The notes under the pieces were generated by a model. That model was not told the DNA's origin. It did not search any database and saw nothing but the letters and a program-made list of their open reading frames with translations. Shown piece after piece: positions 26,001 through 37,100 of a stretch of 64,000 nt of DNA; positions within the stretch are counted from its first letter, which is position 1; the number at the start of each line of letters is the position of its first letter. Origin of the DNA: Cinnamomum chago (lineage: Eukaryota > Streptophyta > Magnoliopsida > Laurales > Lauraceae); the NCBI GenBank assembly GCA_038049695.1, contig CP142460.1, positions 39,241,501 through 39,305,500 of the forward strand, read 5' to 3'. The position numbers and the translations under genes were made by a program.

Positions 26001-26604
26001 CTGATTTCATCAGTCTCTCGGCTTTCAGTGCCGATATCATCCGAACGCTAGGTGATCTCCTCTCACCCACAAACTCGATCGCGTCATCTGATCCGTCGAT
26101 GGAGAGTCTGACTGTCTTCCGGAAGCAATCCATCACTGCTCGGTATCTGGCCAACCAGTCCATCCCCAAAATGACGTCGAAGTCATGCATGGGTAGCACG
26201 ATCAGATCTGCAAGCAAAATGCACTCCCCGATCTGCACTCGGCATCTGGGGTGGTAAGTCTGACACACCACACTCCTACCCATCGGAGTGGACACAACTA
26301 AGGTGCAGGGCATAGCCTCACCTACTCCACCAAAGACTAAAGTAAAGGCAGACGACACAAACGAATGTGTCGCCCCTGGATCTAACAACACTCTAGCAGG
26401 GTGATCACAAACGGAAAGGGTACCTTCCACGACGTTGCCTGCTGCCTCTGCCTCCTCGTGAGTCAACGCGAAAGCTCGCCCCACAGCCTGGGGTCTCTGC
26501 TGATGATGCTGCTGGCCCTGGTGCCTCTGATGACGTCCACGCTGGAAAGGCTGCCCTCTAGGCTGCTGAGGTCCACGTGCTTGCTGCTGCTGGGCACGGT
26601 ACTG
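23008..26604 (-). CDS. pol: Pol polyprotein, Tekay-like copy 2
   Basis: Amino-acid sequence identical to copy 1 over all 1158 residues after the first ATG (26484), including the FIDD reverse-transcriptase site, the RNase H acidic residues, the integrase zinc finger and triad, and the chromodomain end. The upstream linker after the amber codon (26605-26607) is also the same. Identity across the whole protein and its antisense frames indicates a very recent duplication or sequence homogenisation. Confidence 0.92.
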   Translation of the reverse strand, partial: QYRAQQQQARGPQQPRGQPFQRGRHQRHQGQQHHQQRPQAVGRAFALTHEEAEAAGNVVEGTLSVCDHPARVLLDPGATHSFVSSAFTLVFGGVGEAMPCTLVVSTPMGRSVVCQTYHPRCRVQIGECILLADLIVLPMHDFDVILGMDWLARYRAVMDCFRKTVRLSIDGSDDAIEFVGERRSPSVRMISALKAERLMKSGCEGYIAFVSEDKESKRVEEIPVVCEFPDVFPDEIPGLPLVREIDFTIELAPGTAPISRAPYRMAPAELRELKTQLEELLEKGFIRPSVSPWGAPVLFVKKKDGSMRMCIDYRQLNQATVKNKYPLPRIDELFDQLQGAQFFSKIDLRSGYHQLRVRDQDVQKTAFRSRYGHYEFLVMPFGLTNAPAVFISLMNKIFAPHLDSFTVVFIDDVLVYSKTREEHEQHLRTSLQLLRDNQLYAKLSKCEFWLEQVVFLGHIISRDGLAVDPAKIEAVTNWARPKNATEIRSFLGLAGYYRRFVKSFSTISAPLTKLTRKDVPFVWSDACENSFQELKERLTTAPILSLPSGSGGFVVFTDASGTGLGCVLMQEGKVIAYGSRQLKEHEKKYATHDLELAVVVFALKLWRHYLYGEKFEVHSDHRSLQYLFTQSDLNNRQRRWMEYIKDYDFPIKYHPGKANVVADALSRKTALVSFLAAEGVWTDVFSSLDVQFQPLSERVLLATMSAWEPELLGKVKDSQRNDPKLVRVIEQIDQSPEFRLIGGVLYYQDRLCVPDIQELKDEILADAHHSRYSIHPGSTKMYQNLRSYYWWNNMKKEIARYVSKCLTCQQIKVEHQKPPGLLHQLEIPQWKWEHITMDFISGLPATRRRHDGIWVIVDRLTKSAHFLPVSMRAGLDVLAKLYVDRIVSLHGVPASIVSDRDARFTSHFWESLQQALGTKLSFSTAYHPQTDGQTERTNQTLEDMLRACVLDFKENWEDSLPLCEFAYNNSFHASIKMAPYEALYGRRCKTPVCWEEVGVRSFHGPSIVSDTSEKVRQIVENLKVSRSREKSYADNRRRPLEFEKGDRVFLKVSPARGTLRFGEKGKLARRYVGPFEIRSRVGDVAYKLQLPPELSGVHDVFHVSMLKKYVEDPTHILYHEPLNIQPDASYVARPVAIIDTKEQVLRTRTIHWVKVQWEHHTLEEATWELRDQVEKDYLHLLPQVCSNLVFFYIWGQMF

Positions 26605-27678
26605 CTACTGCGGTGGAAGGGCAGCCTGACGGGCGGGCTGAGCCGCTAGAGCTGGGGCTGGAGCTGCCGGAGGTGCGGGAAGTCGAAGCATCTGAGGCTG
26701 ACCTCCACGGAGCGGGCAATACCTGGAGATATGCCCTGGCTCTCCACAGTCGTAGCACACTCGGGGTCCATGCTCCGGCTGCTGCTGTTGACGATGCTGA
26801 TGCTGAGGCTGGAACTGCCCTGCCGGCCTCTGCCTCTGAAATGGCTGCAGCTGTCGTAGAGGCATGGGCTGCTGCCTGATCGGAGTGATCCGGAGTCGCT
26901 TCTGCTGGCGAATGGATTCTAGCCGCTGGAGATGCTCCTCTGCCCAGAAAGCTCTCCTCAAAGCCTCCTCGTAGGTAGGCAGCTCGATGCAGGTCATGGC
27001 TATCTGGATCTCCTCGCTGAGACCGTCGACGAACCGCCGAACCCTCTCGGCCTCTGACGTGAGCAGCGCCTCTGCAAACCGGGACAGCTGGGTGAAGCGA
27101 ACCTCGTACTGCGAGACTGTCATGCTACCCTGAACGAGAGTCTGGAACTCCCGGAGCTTACGCTCTCTGACGTGAGTGGGGATGAACTTCCGGAGGAAGT
27201 CAGTCTTGAAGGCAGTCCATGCTACCTCGTCCCCAATCTCCTCATAGGGCCTCTGCATGGTCCTCCACCAATCCTCCGCCACGCCGCGGAACATGTAAGC
27301 CGCTAACTGCACTCTCTGGCGCCCCGAGCACTCGAAGACTCGGAAGATCTTCTCCATCCGGACGATCCAGTCGTCCGCCACCATAGGGTCGTCTGCTCCC
27401 GTGAACTCAGGCGGTCCCCTTTTGAGGAACCTCTCAAAGATAAGGTTCGGGTCTGCCCCCCGAACCGGCACATCCCCGGGGGCTGGCGGAGCCACCTTAT
27501 CAATAACATCCAGGACCTGCGCCTGAAACTGCGCAAAATCCTTTGTCTGCCTCTGGTGAGCTGCGGTCTGGGCCTCCTGAGAAGCAAGGAAGGCCTGGAG
27601 AAATCTCTCGAAACGACGCTCATGGGCGGACAGCTCGTCGATAGCTATCGTCTCTGGTGGTGCACCGCCTCCAGACAT
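26605..27678 (-). CDS. gag: Gag, Tekay-like copy 2
   Basis: 357 residues identical to copy 1, with the same CCHC knuckle and the same terminal amber codon. The shared amber codon shows that it was present before the internal region was duplicated. Confidence 0.9.
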   Translation of the reverse strand: MSGGGAPPETIAIDELSAHERRFERFLQAFLASQEAQTAAHQRQTKDFAQFQAQVLDVIDKVAPPAPGDVPVRGADPNLIFERFLKRGPPEFTGADDPMVADDWIVRMEKIFRVFECSGRQRVQLAAYMFRGVAEDWWRTMQRPYEEIGDEVAWTAFKTDFLRKFIPTHVRERKLREFQTLVQGSMTVSQYEVRFTQLSRFAEALLTSEAERVRRFVDGLSEEIQIAMTCIELPTYEEALRRAFWAEEHLQRLESIRQQKRLRITPIRQQPMPLRQLQPFQRQRPAGQFQPQHQHRQQQQPEHGPRVCYDCGEPGHISRYCPLRGGQPQMLRLPAPPAAPAPALAAQPARQAALPPQ

Positions 27679-27829
27679 CTGTCATGAAAAAGAACCTGTG
27701 TCAATTTAAATCCAAAACCTAAAACTATACTGACTCTACCCAATCCATCGTCCTCACACGTATCCCGTTACTCGAATCCTCACTACGTCCTATGGTTTCT
27801 AGTGTGTTTTATTTCCTAGAGACCAGCTC

Positions 27830-27841
27830 GCTCTGATACCA
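27830..27841 (-). other. Primer-binding site (initiator tRNA-Met), copy 2
   Basis: Minus-strand TGGTATCAGAGC next to LTR3, the outermost 5' LTR of the array. Confidence 0.92.
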
Positions 27842-27846
27842 TAAAA

Positions 27847-30800
27847 TGTAACGCCCCAATTCCGGATACCGATATACTCGTCCGAATACCCGAAATTGGC
27901 GCGCTACTTCCCGGAAAATCCGAGAACTTCCAAGATCGTAGGCCGCAGTGAGGTCCAATTTAAAACTTTTTGAACCAATATAGTTATAACATTTAATATC
28001 GCGGAAACATAACAATTTAAACAAAGCGGAAGCAATAGGTATCGATATATATGTTAAGTATGAGCAGAACATTCGTCTAATTAAAGGATTCAAGGTTAAT
28101 CAAAGTTAATACATTTTGAGTCTACCCAACTCACTACAAAATTTCACTCCAAAACCCAAACAAAAGAGTCCCTCAAAACCCATGTATAAACTCCTCGTCC
28201 TCCGGCTCGACATCCGTGTCGGCCGGGCCCCAAGCGTACTCTCCTGCAACGGGTGCCTCCACTAGGGCTAATGCATCGTCTGGGATCTCGGGATCAAGGC
28301 CTAAGCACCACTGAATGGGTCAGATCTAAACGATCTGGCAAGTTACAGCATACTACTAACATAGAACATATATATCAAAGGAAGTAAAGACAGGTGCATA
28401 AATTAAATGAGTAACAAAGGAAATGAACTAAGCAATTGTGCATTTAAATCATAAGGAATCAGTATAAATGTAATCATCTAAACTACTGTAAACAAAGTGG
28501 CACATTCACACGAGCTGGAATACCGCGGGATATTATGCCGCGGCCCTCCCATACTGAACACAGTTGCGGCGGGGAAATCTCATAAGTGGGAATAACTAAT
28601 CCCAAATCTCACTCATCATCTCATCATTTCAACACTCCAGATTGGCACGGTATCGCACCGTCCGTCTCAACCACACAGCTCATCATGATAGCTCCTCAAC
28701 ACTCAACTAGCTCCTACCGGGGATGATCAGTCCACAGGCTGAGCTTAAATCAACCGAGTGAATGTTCATGCCGACTCGAGAATAACTCTAAGGTCTGTGT
28801 CTGTCTAGGCTTGGCCTTGCGTGAACAAGGTCCTAATCAATATCCCTAAGAGGTCTACACATCTCACTACAGTCTCTGGATCTCATTCAAGGTCCAGGCC
28901 CACTCGTTGGATCCATACCAAGGCCCATCAGTACATGGCCTGGTCTAAAACCGTCCAAACGAGGCAACTAATTCACTTATACTGATAAACAGTTCCATTA
29001 CAATCCATAACAGCTTAACAGTCCAAAAGAAACTACCTCTTCAAGCTAAAGGGTTCACCTCTCCACACTTAGGCCCAATAAGGGCCCGCCTAGACACAGA
29101 CACGGGTCAATGATCTCCGAAACCACACCATCGGGTCACCTCTAGATACCCTAGGTTCCAGTCTTCCAATTATGTTTAATTAACAGTAAACAGCTAATCT
29201 AAAGATCTAAGAATGACAGAGTAATAATAAAGAAGTATGAACTTCAACATAAGAATCAATAGGGAAATCCAACGGTCCAATCCTAGGTAATGGGCCACTT
29301 TAGGTTCGGGTCTACCTCCGGTAATTCGATCTGTAAACGATGTCATTAATGCCGTAAAATACTGTATTTGGTGCTTAGTGGGTTAAGGGCATTGTTGACA
29401 ACTTTTAGAGGTCGAATCATCTTAGATTATCAGCCAAAACTCTAAACAGTGGTCCCCGCGAGTCAAGGTTGAGCCACACCGTTGACTCGGGCTTAGGACA
29501 CTGATAAACGCTCATTTGGATGGTCAATGGGCCCCACAACTGATCATATCTCCTAAATGTTGAAAACTGGAACAATCAGGGTTTTCCAGGTGAACCTGAT
29601 GTGTTGTGAGCTCGGTTGATTTCCTGGCCTGGAAGATCAACCGAGTGCACTAACTAATCAAAATCAGGCTTCCTGGACAACTCAATTCGTTCCCAAAGGT
29701 TTCCAGCGTGTTCGGTCAAACCCCTGGCCTGGGTGATTGATCGAATACTCCAAAAACCCTAGAAAGGATTGATGTCCCAGTTTTAAACATTATCTAAAGT
29801 AAAATCCTTAGTATCGAGTTGATTTGGATGTAAGGAGTCTGAATTTCGATTGAAGAACCAACCTTCAGTCACTTTTTGCACAAACAGTGAGTATCGGGTC
29901 AACCGGTGCGAGACCAGGTCAACCCGACTATTTGAAATGAAATTTGTGCAAGAAATGGCTAAGGGCCAGTTTTCCAAGAAATCCCAGTGTGGCCGGTTAA
30001 CCTGGGTAGGGCCCGGATTAACCGGCTGAACATAATCTCAGCCTGCAGAAGAATTAGCTGGGAGCAACATTTCTGCAGAGTAGCAGTTTGGCCGGTTAAC
30101 CGGCCTGCACAGCCCGGTTAACCGGCTGAACTACAGCAGGCCCCTGCAGGAACTTAACTGGGAGCTATCATTTCTGAAGTTTCAGTGTGGCCGGTTAACC
30201 TGCCTGCACAGTCCGGTTAACCGGCTGCACTGCAGGTTAACCCCACGGTTAACCGGGTACACAAGTCCGGGAAATTCCCAGCTTCTGCAACTTTTCTGTT
30301 ATGCCTCCTTTTACATCCAAACCACAACCAAGTCTCTCCAAACATCACCAAACCATCTCCAAACATAACTTAACACAATTAACCATCCATTAATCACCTT
30401 ATGGCCCACTGATCTTCCAAATGGGGGGTGAAAACCCCCATCCATCAGTGACCTTCCATCCAAAAACACAAAAAACAGAGCTCATATGTAACTAGACTTA
30501 ACTGAACAAATATGAACTGAAAACTAATGGAAATCACAGAATAAAACACACATCCTAAGTTAGTAGTTTGATGCACTTGCCTCTTTAAGGATTGAGAAGG
30601 TTGGTAGAGAGAAAACAGAGCAATAGAAGGAAGAGAAAAGCCCAGTCCAGCTGAAATGCCAAGGAAGAAGAAGAAGATGATCCAGCTGCTGTAATAGTGT
30701 AGCAGTAGCTCCAAAACAGTCCGAGCACAACTGAAATGGTCCTAGCTCAAAGGAGAAGAAGTAATATGGCAGCTGCAACTCCTTAAGGAAGAATTCCAGC

Positions 30801-31759
30801 AGAGTGATGTGGTTCCAGCAGCTCCAAGATGAGGTTTCCAGCAGAACAGAAATGAAGGAGAAGTAGTAGAAGAAGACAGCAACAGCCCAGGGGAAAACAG
30901 AGGAAGAGTTCCAGCAGAACAGTAGCAGAGAAGAAGCAGTTGCAGCACAGCCCACCAGCTTGGAGGAAAAAGAGTGAAAGAGGAAGAAGGAAGGTGATGT
31001 AGTGGCTGTAGCAATAGTAGTTCCTCCGGATGGAAATTCCAGCAGAGTAACAGTTGGACGAGGGGAAATGAGAGAGAGGGAAAAGAGGGAAATGTAAGAG
31101 ACGATGGTGTGGCAGCTGCTCCCAGCTGATATGTAGAAGACAGTGGCTTCAAGTAGAATTCCAGCTGAGATGAAGAAGTGGAAATACAGCAGCAGTTCTT
31201 AGCTCAACGTAGGGGAGGAGAGGAATGAAGGGAAGGGGCAGTTGGGCTGGAGGTTTTCTTGGGATTAGGCCTCTCCTTGGGGATAAGAGATTATTTATAG
31301 TTTTAGTGGGGAGTGATTAGGGACCATAATACCCTTAGGGTTTAATGGGATTAGGGTTAGGGTTTGAGGCTAATCTGGTCTTTTGGTTAGGAAGCTTCTA
31401 GAGAGAGAGGGCACCTTTCTTAGCACTAAACCCACACTAATTAACTTAATTAAACTTAACTAAGGAACCACCTACACTAATAGCCTAAGATTAACTCATA
31501 CACCCAACTAACCTAGTCTAACCAAAAATCTTAGGAGATCTAACTAGTCAATCTAATTAGCCCCTAATTAGCCCAAATAAATCAGTAATTAACAATGATT
31601 AGCCATAATTAGCAATAATTAGCGAAGATTAGCAAAGATTAGCAAAGATTAGTAGAGATTAGTAGTAATTAGCAATAATTAACCAATAATTAACATAGAT
31701 TAGCATAAATTAGTCTATAAAATAGTATTTAGAGGGCCCACCAAGGGTGGGACCTCACA
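27847..31759 (-). repeat. LTR3 of the tandem element (5' LTR)
   Basis: 3913 bp, the 5' LTR on the coding strand. It looks identical to LTR2 except for A at 31467 and A at 31488, where LTR1 and LTR2 have C and G. It is followed by the right target duplication CGTAG (31760-31764). Confidence 0.9.
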
Positions 31760-32034
31760 CGTAGTCTCATCGCTGGTTGCGAAGATATTTTTAAGTATAA
31801 AATTTGTGATACATGTCTCATGTATGTAGATCTCATCCATATACATATATCACATCTAATATACTAATGGGACCCGGTTCATCTCATGAACCATTATGTC
31901 ATATATATTGGTCATGTGCATTAAGTAATAAAACACCATTCATCTCATGAAAGGAAAACATGATTTTATTGATAAATAAAGAAATTAATGAATTTATTAC
32001 ATCAACTGATGGATTGAGACCATACAATCTAACA
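31760..32034 (-). repeat. LTR Y2, 5'-terminal segment
   Basis: Completes the interrupted LTR Y2. It aligns with Y1 at about 1290-1559 and ends TAACA, so the minus-strand LTR starts TGTTAG. Joined across the three insertions, LTR Y2 is about 1.73 kb. Confidence 0.6.
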
Positions 32035-32488
32035 TAGAGGACATTGCCTACAAATGAAATGATGGTTTTCAAAACTTTCTACATGCAATAAAGAAATATA
32101 TTATAATTGTTTAATCATTATATTTGAAATAAAGTTTTCTAAGTACCAAACTCCTTGGACAAATGCTAGACTTCTAAAAATACTATTGAATTTTTTCGTT
32201 TCTAAATTTCTTCTTTGATTGATGCAGTAATTAAAGAAAATTCTAGCTTCAAATAAACTTCAAGATAATAGAATCCACTTCGATCGAATATAAAGACATC
32301 CATATGTGAGTCTTGCATAATCGTAAAATACTAAAATGCAAATACATTTAAATGTGGGCATAGAGATATCTAGGTTTCAAAGGTGAGGACTAGGGATCTA
32401 AATGGGTTGGTTTTAGGCCAAAATCATATGGGCTTGGAACCGTTTCTAAATGAAGGTACTAGTCCCCGATCCAATTCCAACCTGGAAC
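32035..32488. other. AT-rich spacer, no feature recognised
   Basis: I see no gene, RNA or clear repeat here. Confidence 0.5.
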
Positions 32489-32491
32489 TTA

Positions 32492-33144
32492 GGCCCTATT
32501 TCTGTAGTGGAATTTTTGCTAGGAATTCAACATGTCTAGGAATTCCAGGACATGATGTGACAAGTTGTCTCCTGGAATTTCTAAATCCCATGTTTATTCA
32601 GCAGCATTTCTAGATTCCAGCCACTTGAAAGTTCTCTTTTTTAACCTTTGGGGCATGCTTGGGTAATGTTCTTGGGGAGGAATCCACTTTAGTTTTTCTC
32701 CATTTTGAGGAAAATTCAGGTTGGGGTGAAGAGAGGAAAAGTGAGAGATGATTTGTACAAATCCATAAAAAAATCCTGTTTTATTGATTCCTCCGTCTCC
32801 ACCTCCCCATATCGAATTTTGCAAATCCAAGGAGCTAAAGAAGCACCTAATCTACAAAAGTGAATTTTCCTATGTGTTTTTCAAACCTAAAATGTAGTGA
32901 TTCATCCCTTCAAAAATCCTCAGAGATGATAGCATTGTTCTAGAGGAATGAAGGAATCCTTTGGATAGAGAATTCCTCCTTATTACCAAACGTGCCCTTG
33001 GAAATCTAGTAATTCCACTTCGTTTGTATTTTGGTGGAATTCCTGAATGCTCAAGTCCAAGAGGAATTCAGGAATCCACTATGTCAATGAATTCAGGAAT
33101 TCCTCAGATAGAAATTCCTAGAATTTCAGCAAAGAAACATGCCC
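32492..33144. mobile_element. Tourist/Harbinger-like MITE (653 bp, TSD TTA)
   Basis: Flanked by TTA at 32489-32491 and 33145-33147. The ends are imperfect inverted repeats: GGCCCTATTTC on the left and GGGCATGTTTC on the right strand (8 of 11 match). The interior is rich in GGAATTC-like words near both ends and has no credible transposase. TTA duplication and GGGC-type ends are characteristic of PIF/Harbinger MITEs. Confidence 0.6.
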
Positions 33145-33147
33145 TTA

Positions 33148-33841
33148 GTTTTTTTAGTTCCGAATCAAGTTCCTATGAGAAACTTCGGATTTGGTTCTGA
33201 CTAGATGACGGGGATCCAGTTTGCAATTCAGTTTCAACTTCTTTTTCATTTTTTTACTTTTTTTTTCTAAAAATAATACATCGTTTAACTTATAACAATA
33301 CATAAAGTATAATTGCTCTAAGATTAAATACAAAAATGGGCAATGAAAGTTGATTTTGAGCTATAATTTATAATATCAAAGACTCATATGTCAAGTCTCG
33401 GGTCCACGGGTCGAAACCTATATGGATTCCGAACCGGACCCATTTATCAATCGGAATCTAAATTAGGTTCTAGAGAGATGCCAATTTAAGTACAAAACTA
33501 AATTGTATTCCAAACCAAATTTTATGAGGGTGAAAACTTTAATATAAACCGAGAATCAGATAATCTGCTTACATCCAGTCTTCCACCGAAAAAATCCGGA
33601 GTCAAAACACTTCCAAATCCAATGTTTTTTTTTATTTTTTATTTTTGGTTCCTGTGGTTCCAAGGAAGGGCCCACATGAGCTCCACATCGGCTCACCAAA
33701 CTCCCTGCGTTGCAATTCAGGGAGCCGAGGACCCTAGAATTCAGCTGGCTTATCACAATCATCATCTTCTCCTCCTCCTGCCTCCAATACCAACCATCTC
33801 AACCAACCCCCACTCACCTTTCCAACAACCAAACCGAAGAG
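33148..33841 (+). promoter_or_regulatory. Upstream region and probable 5' leader of the T-protein gene
   Basis: The distal half is AT-rich and unremarkable. From about 33755 the plus strand becomes strongly pyrimidine-rich (CTTCTCCTCCTCCTGCC), as in many plant 5' leaders. No convincing TATA box was found. The transcription start is not determined. Confidence 0.35.
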
Positions 33842-34126
33842 GTAAACCTATCTCGCTCACTTCCTCTTTCAGCATTTCCGTCAAACACCTTGCACGCAGT
33901 CCATACTTCCCCATCTCATCTCTCCCGATTTCCATCGAACACAGAACTCTCACTTAAACAAATCCTTTGTCTCATAATCACCAACTCATCCTCTTTATTG
34001 CAGGATCTTCATCAAACTCCTTGCATACATTTAACTCAGTATTTTCATCAAACACCTTCCCTGTATTATAAACGCATTTATCAGATGAATATCAATTCAT
34101 TTTCCCTGCCCTTGTCTTTGTTGCAG
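33842..34126 (+). other. Possible intron in the 5' leader
   Basis: A donor-like GAAGAG/GTAAAC lies at 33836-33847, and an acceptor-like TTTGTTGCAG ends at 34126, 28 bases before the start codon. Another acceptor-like TTTATTGCAG occurs near 34000, so the exact structure is uncertain. Transcript data would decide. Confidence 0.35.
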
Positions 34127-34154
34127 ATACTAGATCTGGTATTTGAAGGAGAAG

Positions 34155-37100
34155 ATGAGAAGAGGGGTTTGTCTGTGGCAGCTGGGGCAATCCATCACCC
34201 GCAGCGCTCTCTCTCAGTCCGATGGAAAGAAAGCAGCGGCAGCAGCAGCACGTCGCGGATTCGCGAGCGATGCGGAGCTGAAGAAGACTGCTCTCTATGA
34301 CTTCCACGTTGAGAACGGGGGCAAGATGGTGCCGTTCGCCGGATGGAGCATGCCGATCCAGTACAAGGATTCGATCATGGATTCAACGCTCAATTGCCGC
34401 GCCAATGGCAGCCTCTTCGACGTCTCCCACATGTGTGGGCTCAGCCTTAAAGGGAAGGACTGTGTGCCGTTCCTCGAGACGCTGGTGATCGCGGACGTCG
34501 CCGGGCTCGCCCCGGGGACTGGGTCGCTGACAGTGTTCACCAACGAGAAGGGCGGGGCTATCGATGACTCGGTGATAACCAAGGTGAAGGATGACCACAT
34601 CTATTTGGTTGTGAATGCAGGGTGCAGGGACAAGGACTTGGCGCATATTGAGTCTCACATGAAGGCTTTCAAGGCCAAGGGTGGGGATGTCAACTGGCAT
34701 ATCCATGATGAGAGATCTCTTCTTGCTCTTCAGGTTTAATTGTCTATCATATCAATCTTGCATTTCAATTTTCACGCGGATTGTTGAAAAATATTTGCTT
34801 ATAACATTATTTTACTTGGTCAAGAACAAGTTTGGATGATTATTTTTCCTTAATTTTGGTTTGTAAGTTATATGGTGATTGTGTAGGTTTACAATAAATT
34901 CTTGTTGCGTGGTTGAAACCAGGTTAGGTTGTTCATTCTTGTTAAATATTGTTTTAGTTGCGAAAAAAATAAAATAAAAAACACAATTTGAAATGAGAAC
35001 TAATGAAAAGTGTTTTCTTCTTGAATTGAAACCCATCCAAACAATTTGGAACATGCTCAACTTTCATTGAGACTGGTTTGCTTAAAAACCTATTTTACAT
35101 GATTATTGATGAAAAGAATTTTCTTCCTTGATTATTAACAATCTTGTATTTTGGTGCTTGGGCATACTTAAATTATTTTATGGAAAAAAATCTCCTCATA
35201 GAACCATTCTATTATGTTTTATGTTTTTTTGGTAACCCGGCTAAGGGGCTGGGACCTGAGAGATTCACACGTGTGTGGTGATAGGAACTCGCACATGTGA
35301 GGAGACACAACTCACACATGCGAGGTGATGGGAACTCGCACATGTGAGGAGACAACTTAGGCATGTGAGGAGACACAACTCACACATGTGAGGTAATAAA
35401 GACTCGCATATGCAAGGAGGCCCAATGAGAACTGCCACTCCTTACCACTGGGGCAAGGAGTTGTTCTCACCATTTTATTCTGTTGAATACACCTTTGGAT
35501 GATCAATTTTCACTGAAATCTGCGTTGGAAGTTTTGTTCTATGATGCACGGATACTTCAAAATGGGCATCGTGTCGTGTCGTATCGTATCCAATACTTTA
35601 CTTTTCATGTGTAAAATCCGTGTCTATGCCGTATCTACAGCATGTCCTGCCGTATTTGTGCATCATAGGTTCTGTTGGTTGCATAAGTTGTTACAAAGCT
35701 AACAAAAAATCATTTTACACGGTTGAAAGCAGCTAGAAGGATCAGTTTTTGTTAAGATTTCATTTTATTGCATAACATTTCTAAATGAGAATCGATACAC
35801 TTTTTTTTTCCCCATAGAATCCACTGAAACCATTTTGAGCTTGATCAACGTTCACTGTTATTTGCTTAGAGACCTATTTTATATGAAATTCAATAAAAAT
35901 AATTTTCTCTTTTATAACCTCTGTTTTTTTATTTGAGAAGCAACAACAAAGATTTTATGAAGTTAAGAAAACTGCACATAATCTAATGGTCCCTTTTAAG
36001 GTAATAGATACCATTCTAGAGCAAAAACTATGAAGCCATTGTCAACTCATCTCATTTTACAAGTTGATGGTTGGATTTTTAATAAATTTTTTAAAAAAAA
36101 ATGACAAATAAGATGCATTAGGTCCTTTTTTTTTCTTTTTTTCTTTTGTGTGTGTTTTTCTTTAAGACCATTGTAGTCTCCAATGTGGTTTAGATGCTTG
36201 AGATCCAAGCAGCCCATCGGGTGCCAATTTGTAGATGTTCCCACAAAGAATTCCCTTCTGTCAGATGGACCACAAGTTAACCTTAGATTGTAAGTGTTTT
36301 TTTAGTTGTTCATTGATGCAGGCACACTGATGAATGGCTGAATCATGCAATGTGACATGTGTTGGCATTTGACCCCGCGCTTGCTTGTAGGTGTATGAGT
36401 AGGCATTGTGAATTCGTATGCATTTACTATTCAAAAAAAAAGAAAGAAAAATTGTATGCATTTGGTCTTGCAAACTTGGTCTCGAGATTTGTCCTATTAC
36501 ACAGTACTCCTGATTACCTATGTGTTTTGGTAGGCCAGCAATCTGTTCATGTGTCATCCACCTTCCTGTGAATCATATCATTCACCCGGTCGTTGCCATG
36601 GTGGATAGATATGGGACGAAGAATTCACCCTATTGAACATCCGATACATATGATTGCTGGTAGCCTTATACCAGTAGTTATATTGGATTTGCAGCCTTAT
36701 AAAGGATTTAAGCATCCATTTACCTATGGACCCCACCAAGCATTTGATGCAGTAAAATCAGTGCACTCCATCTAGTTGTGAATCCCACTTTTAACGCTCG
36801 CTCTAAACACGCAGAGGACGACTCCCATTTTGTTCCAGAAAAGGAAGTTAATCATGATTTGACTGTTCAATTTATTGCTTCCAACAATCAATGACCGATG
36901 TCAATCATTTATTTTAGCAACTTGAAATCCAAACTCCGTGTCAATGCACCCTGTGTGTGTGTGTGTGTGTGTGTGTGACAGTTTGTTAATCACTTCATAC
37001 ATCTGATTGATTCACAATAAACATCAAGGAGATTCGGATGCCCTTTGTATTCTTTGTCAAGAAAGTTACACCCAGTACAGTGTGCTGCTCCTATCTAAAC

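Larger units (their letters stand above)
10314..31759 (-). mobile_element. Tandem three-LTR Ty3/gypsy chromovirus (Tekay/Del-like), TSD CGTAG
   Basis: Order along the plus strand is LTR1 (10314-14229), internal region 1 (14230-19081), LTR2 (19082-22994), internal region 2 (22995-27846), LTR3 (27847-31759). The coding strand is minus, so LTR3 is the 5' LTR. The whole unit is flanked by a single perfect duplication, CGTAG at 10309-10313 and 31760-31764, so it behaves as one insertion later expanded by one internal-plus-LTR unit of 8765 bp. Both internal regions are 4852 bp and encode identical proteins. Chromodomain, initiator-Met primer site and ~3.9-kb LTRs fit the Tekay/Del lineage of chromoviruses; lineage is from family knowledge, structure is from the sequence. 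Confidence 0.92.

Noticed and set aside
10309..31764. Two independent Tekay-like insertions side by side
   Set aside because: Only one target duplication exists (outermost CGTAG), neighbouring copies share the middle LTR, and no duplication flanks the inner junctions.
35250..35430. Short repeats in intron 1 considered as a CRISPR-like array
   Set aside because: Units are diverged, spacers are not regular, and this is plant nuclear DNA inside an intron.
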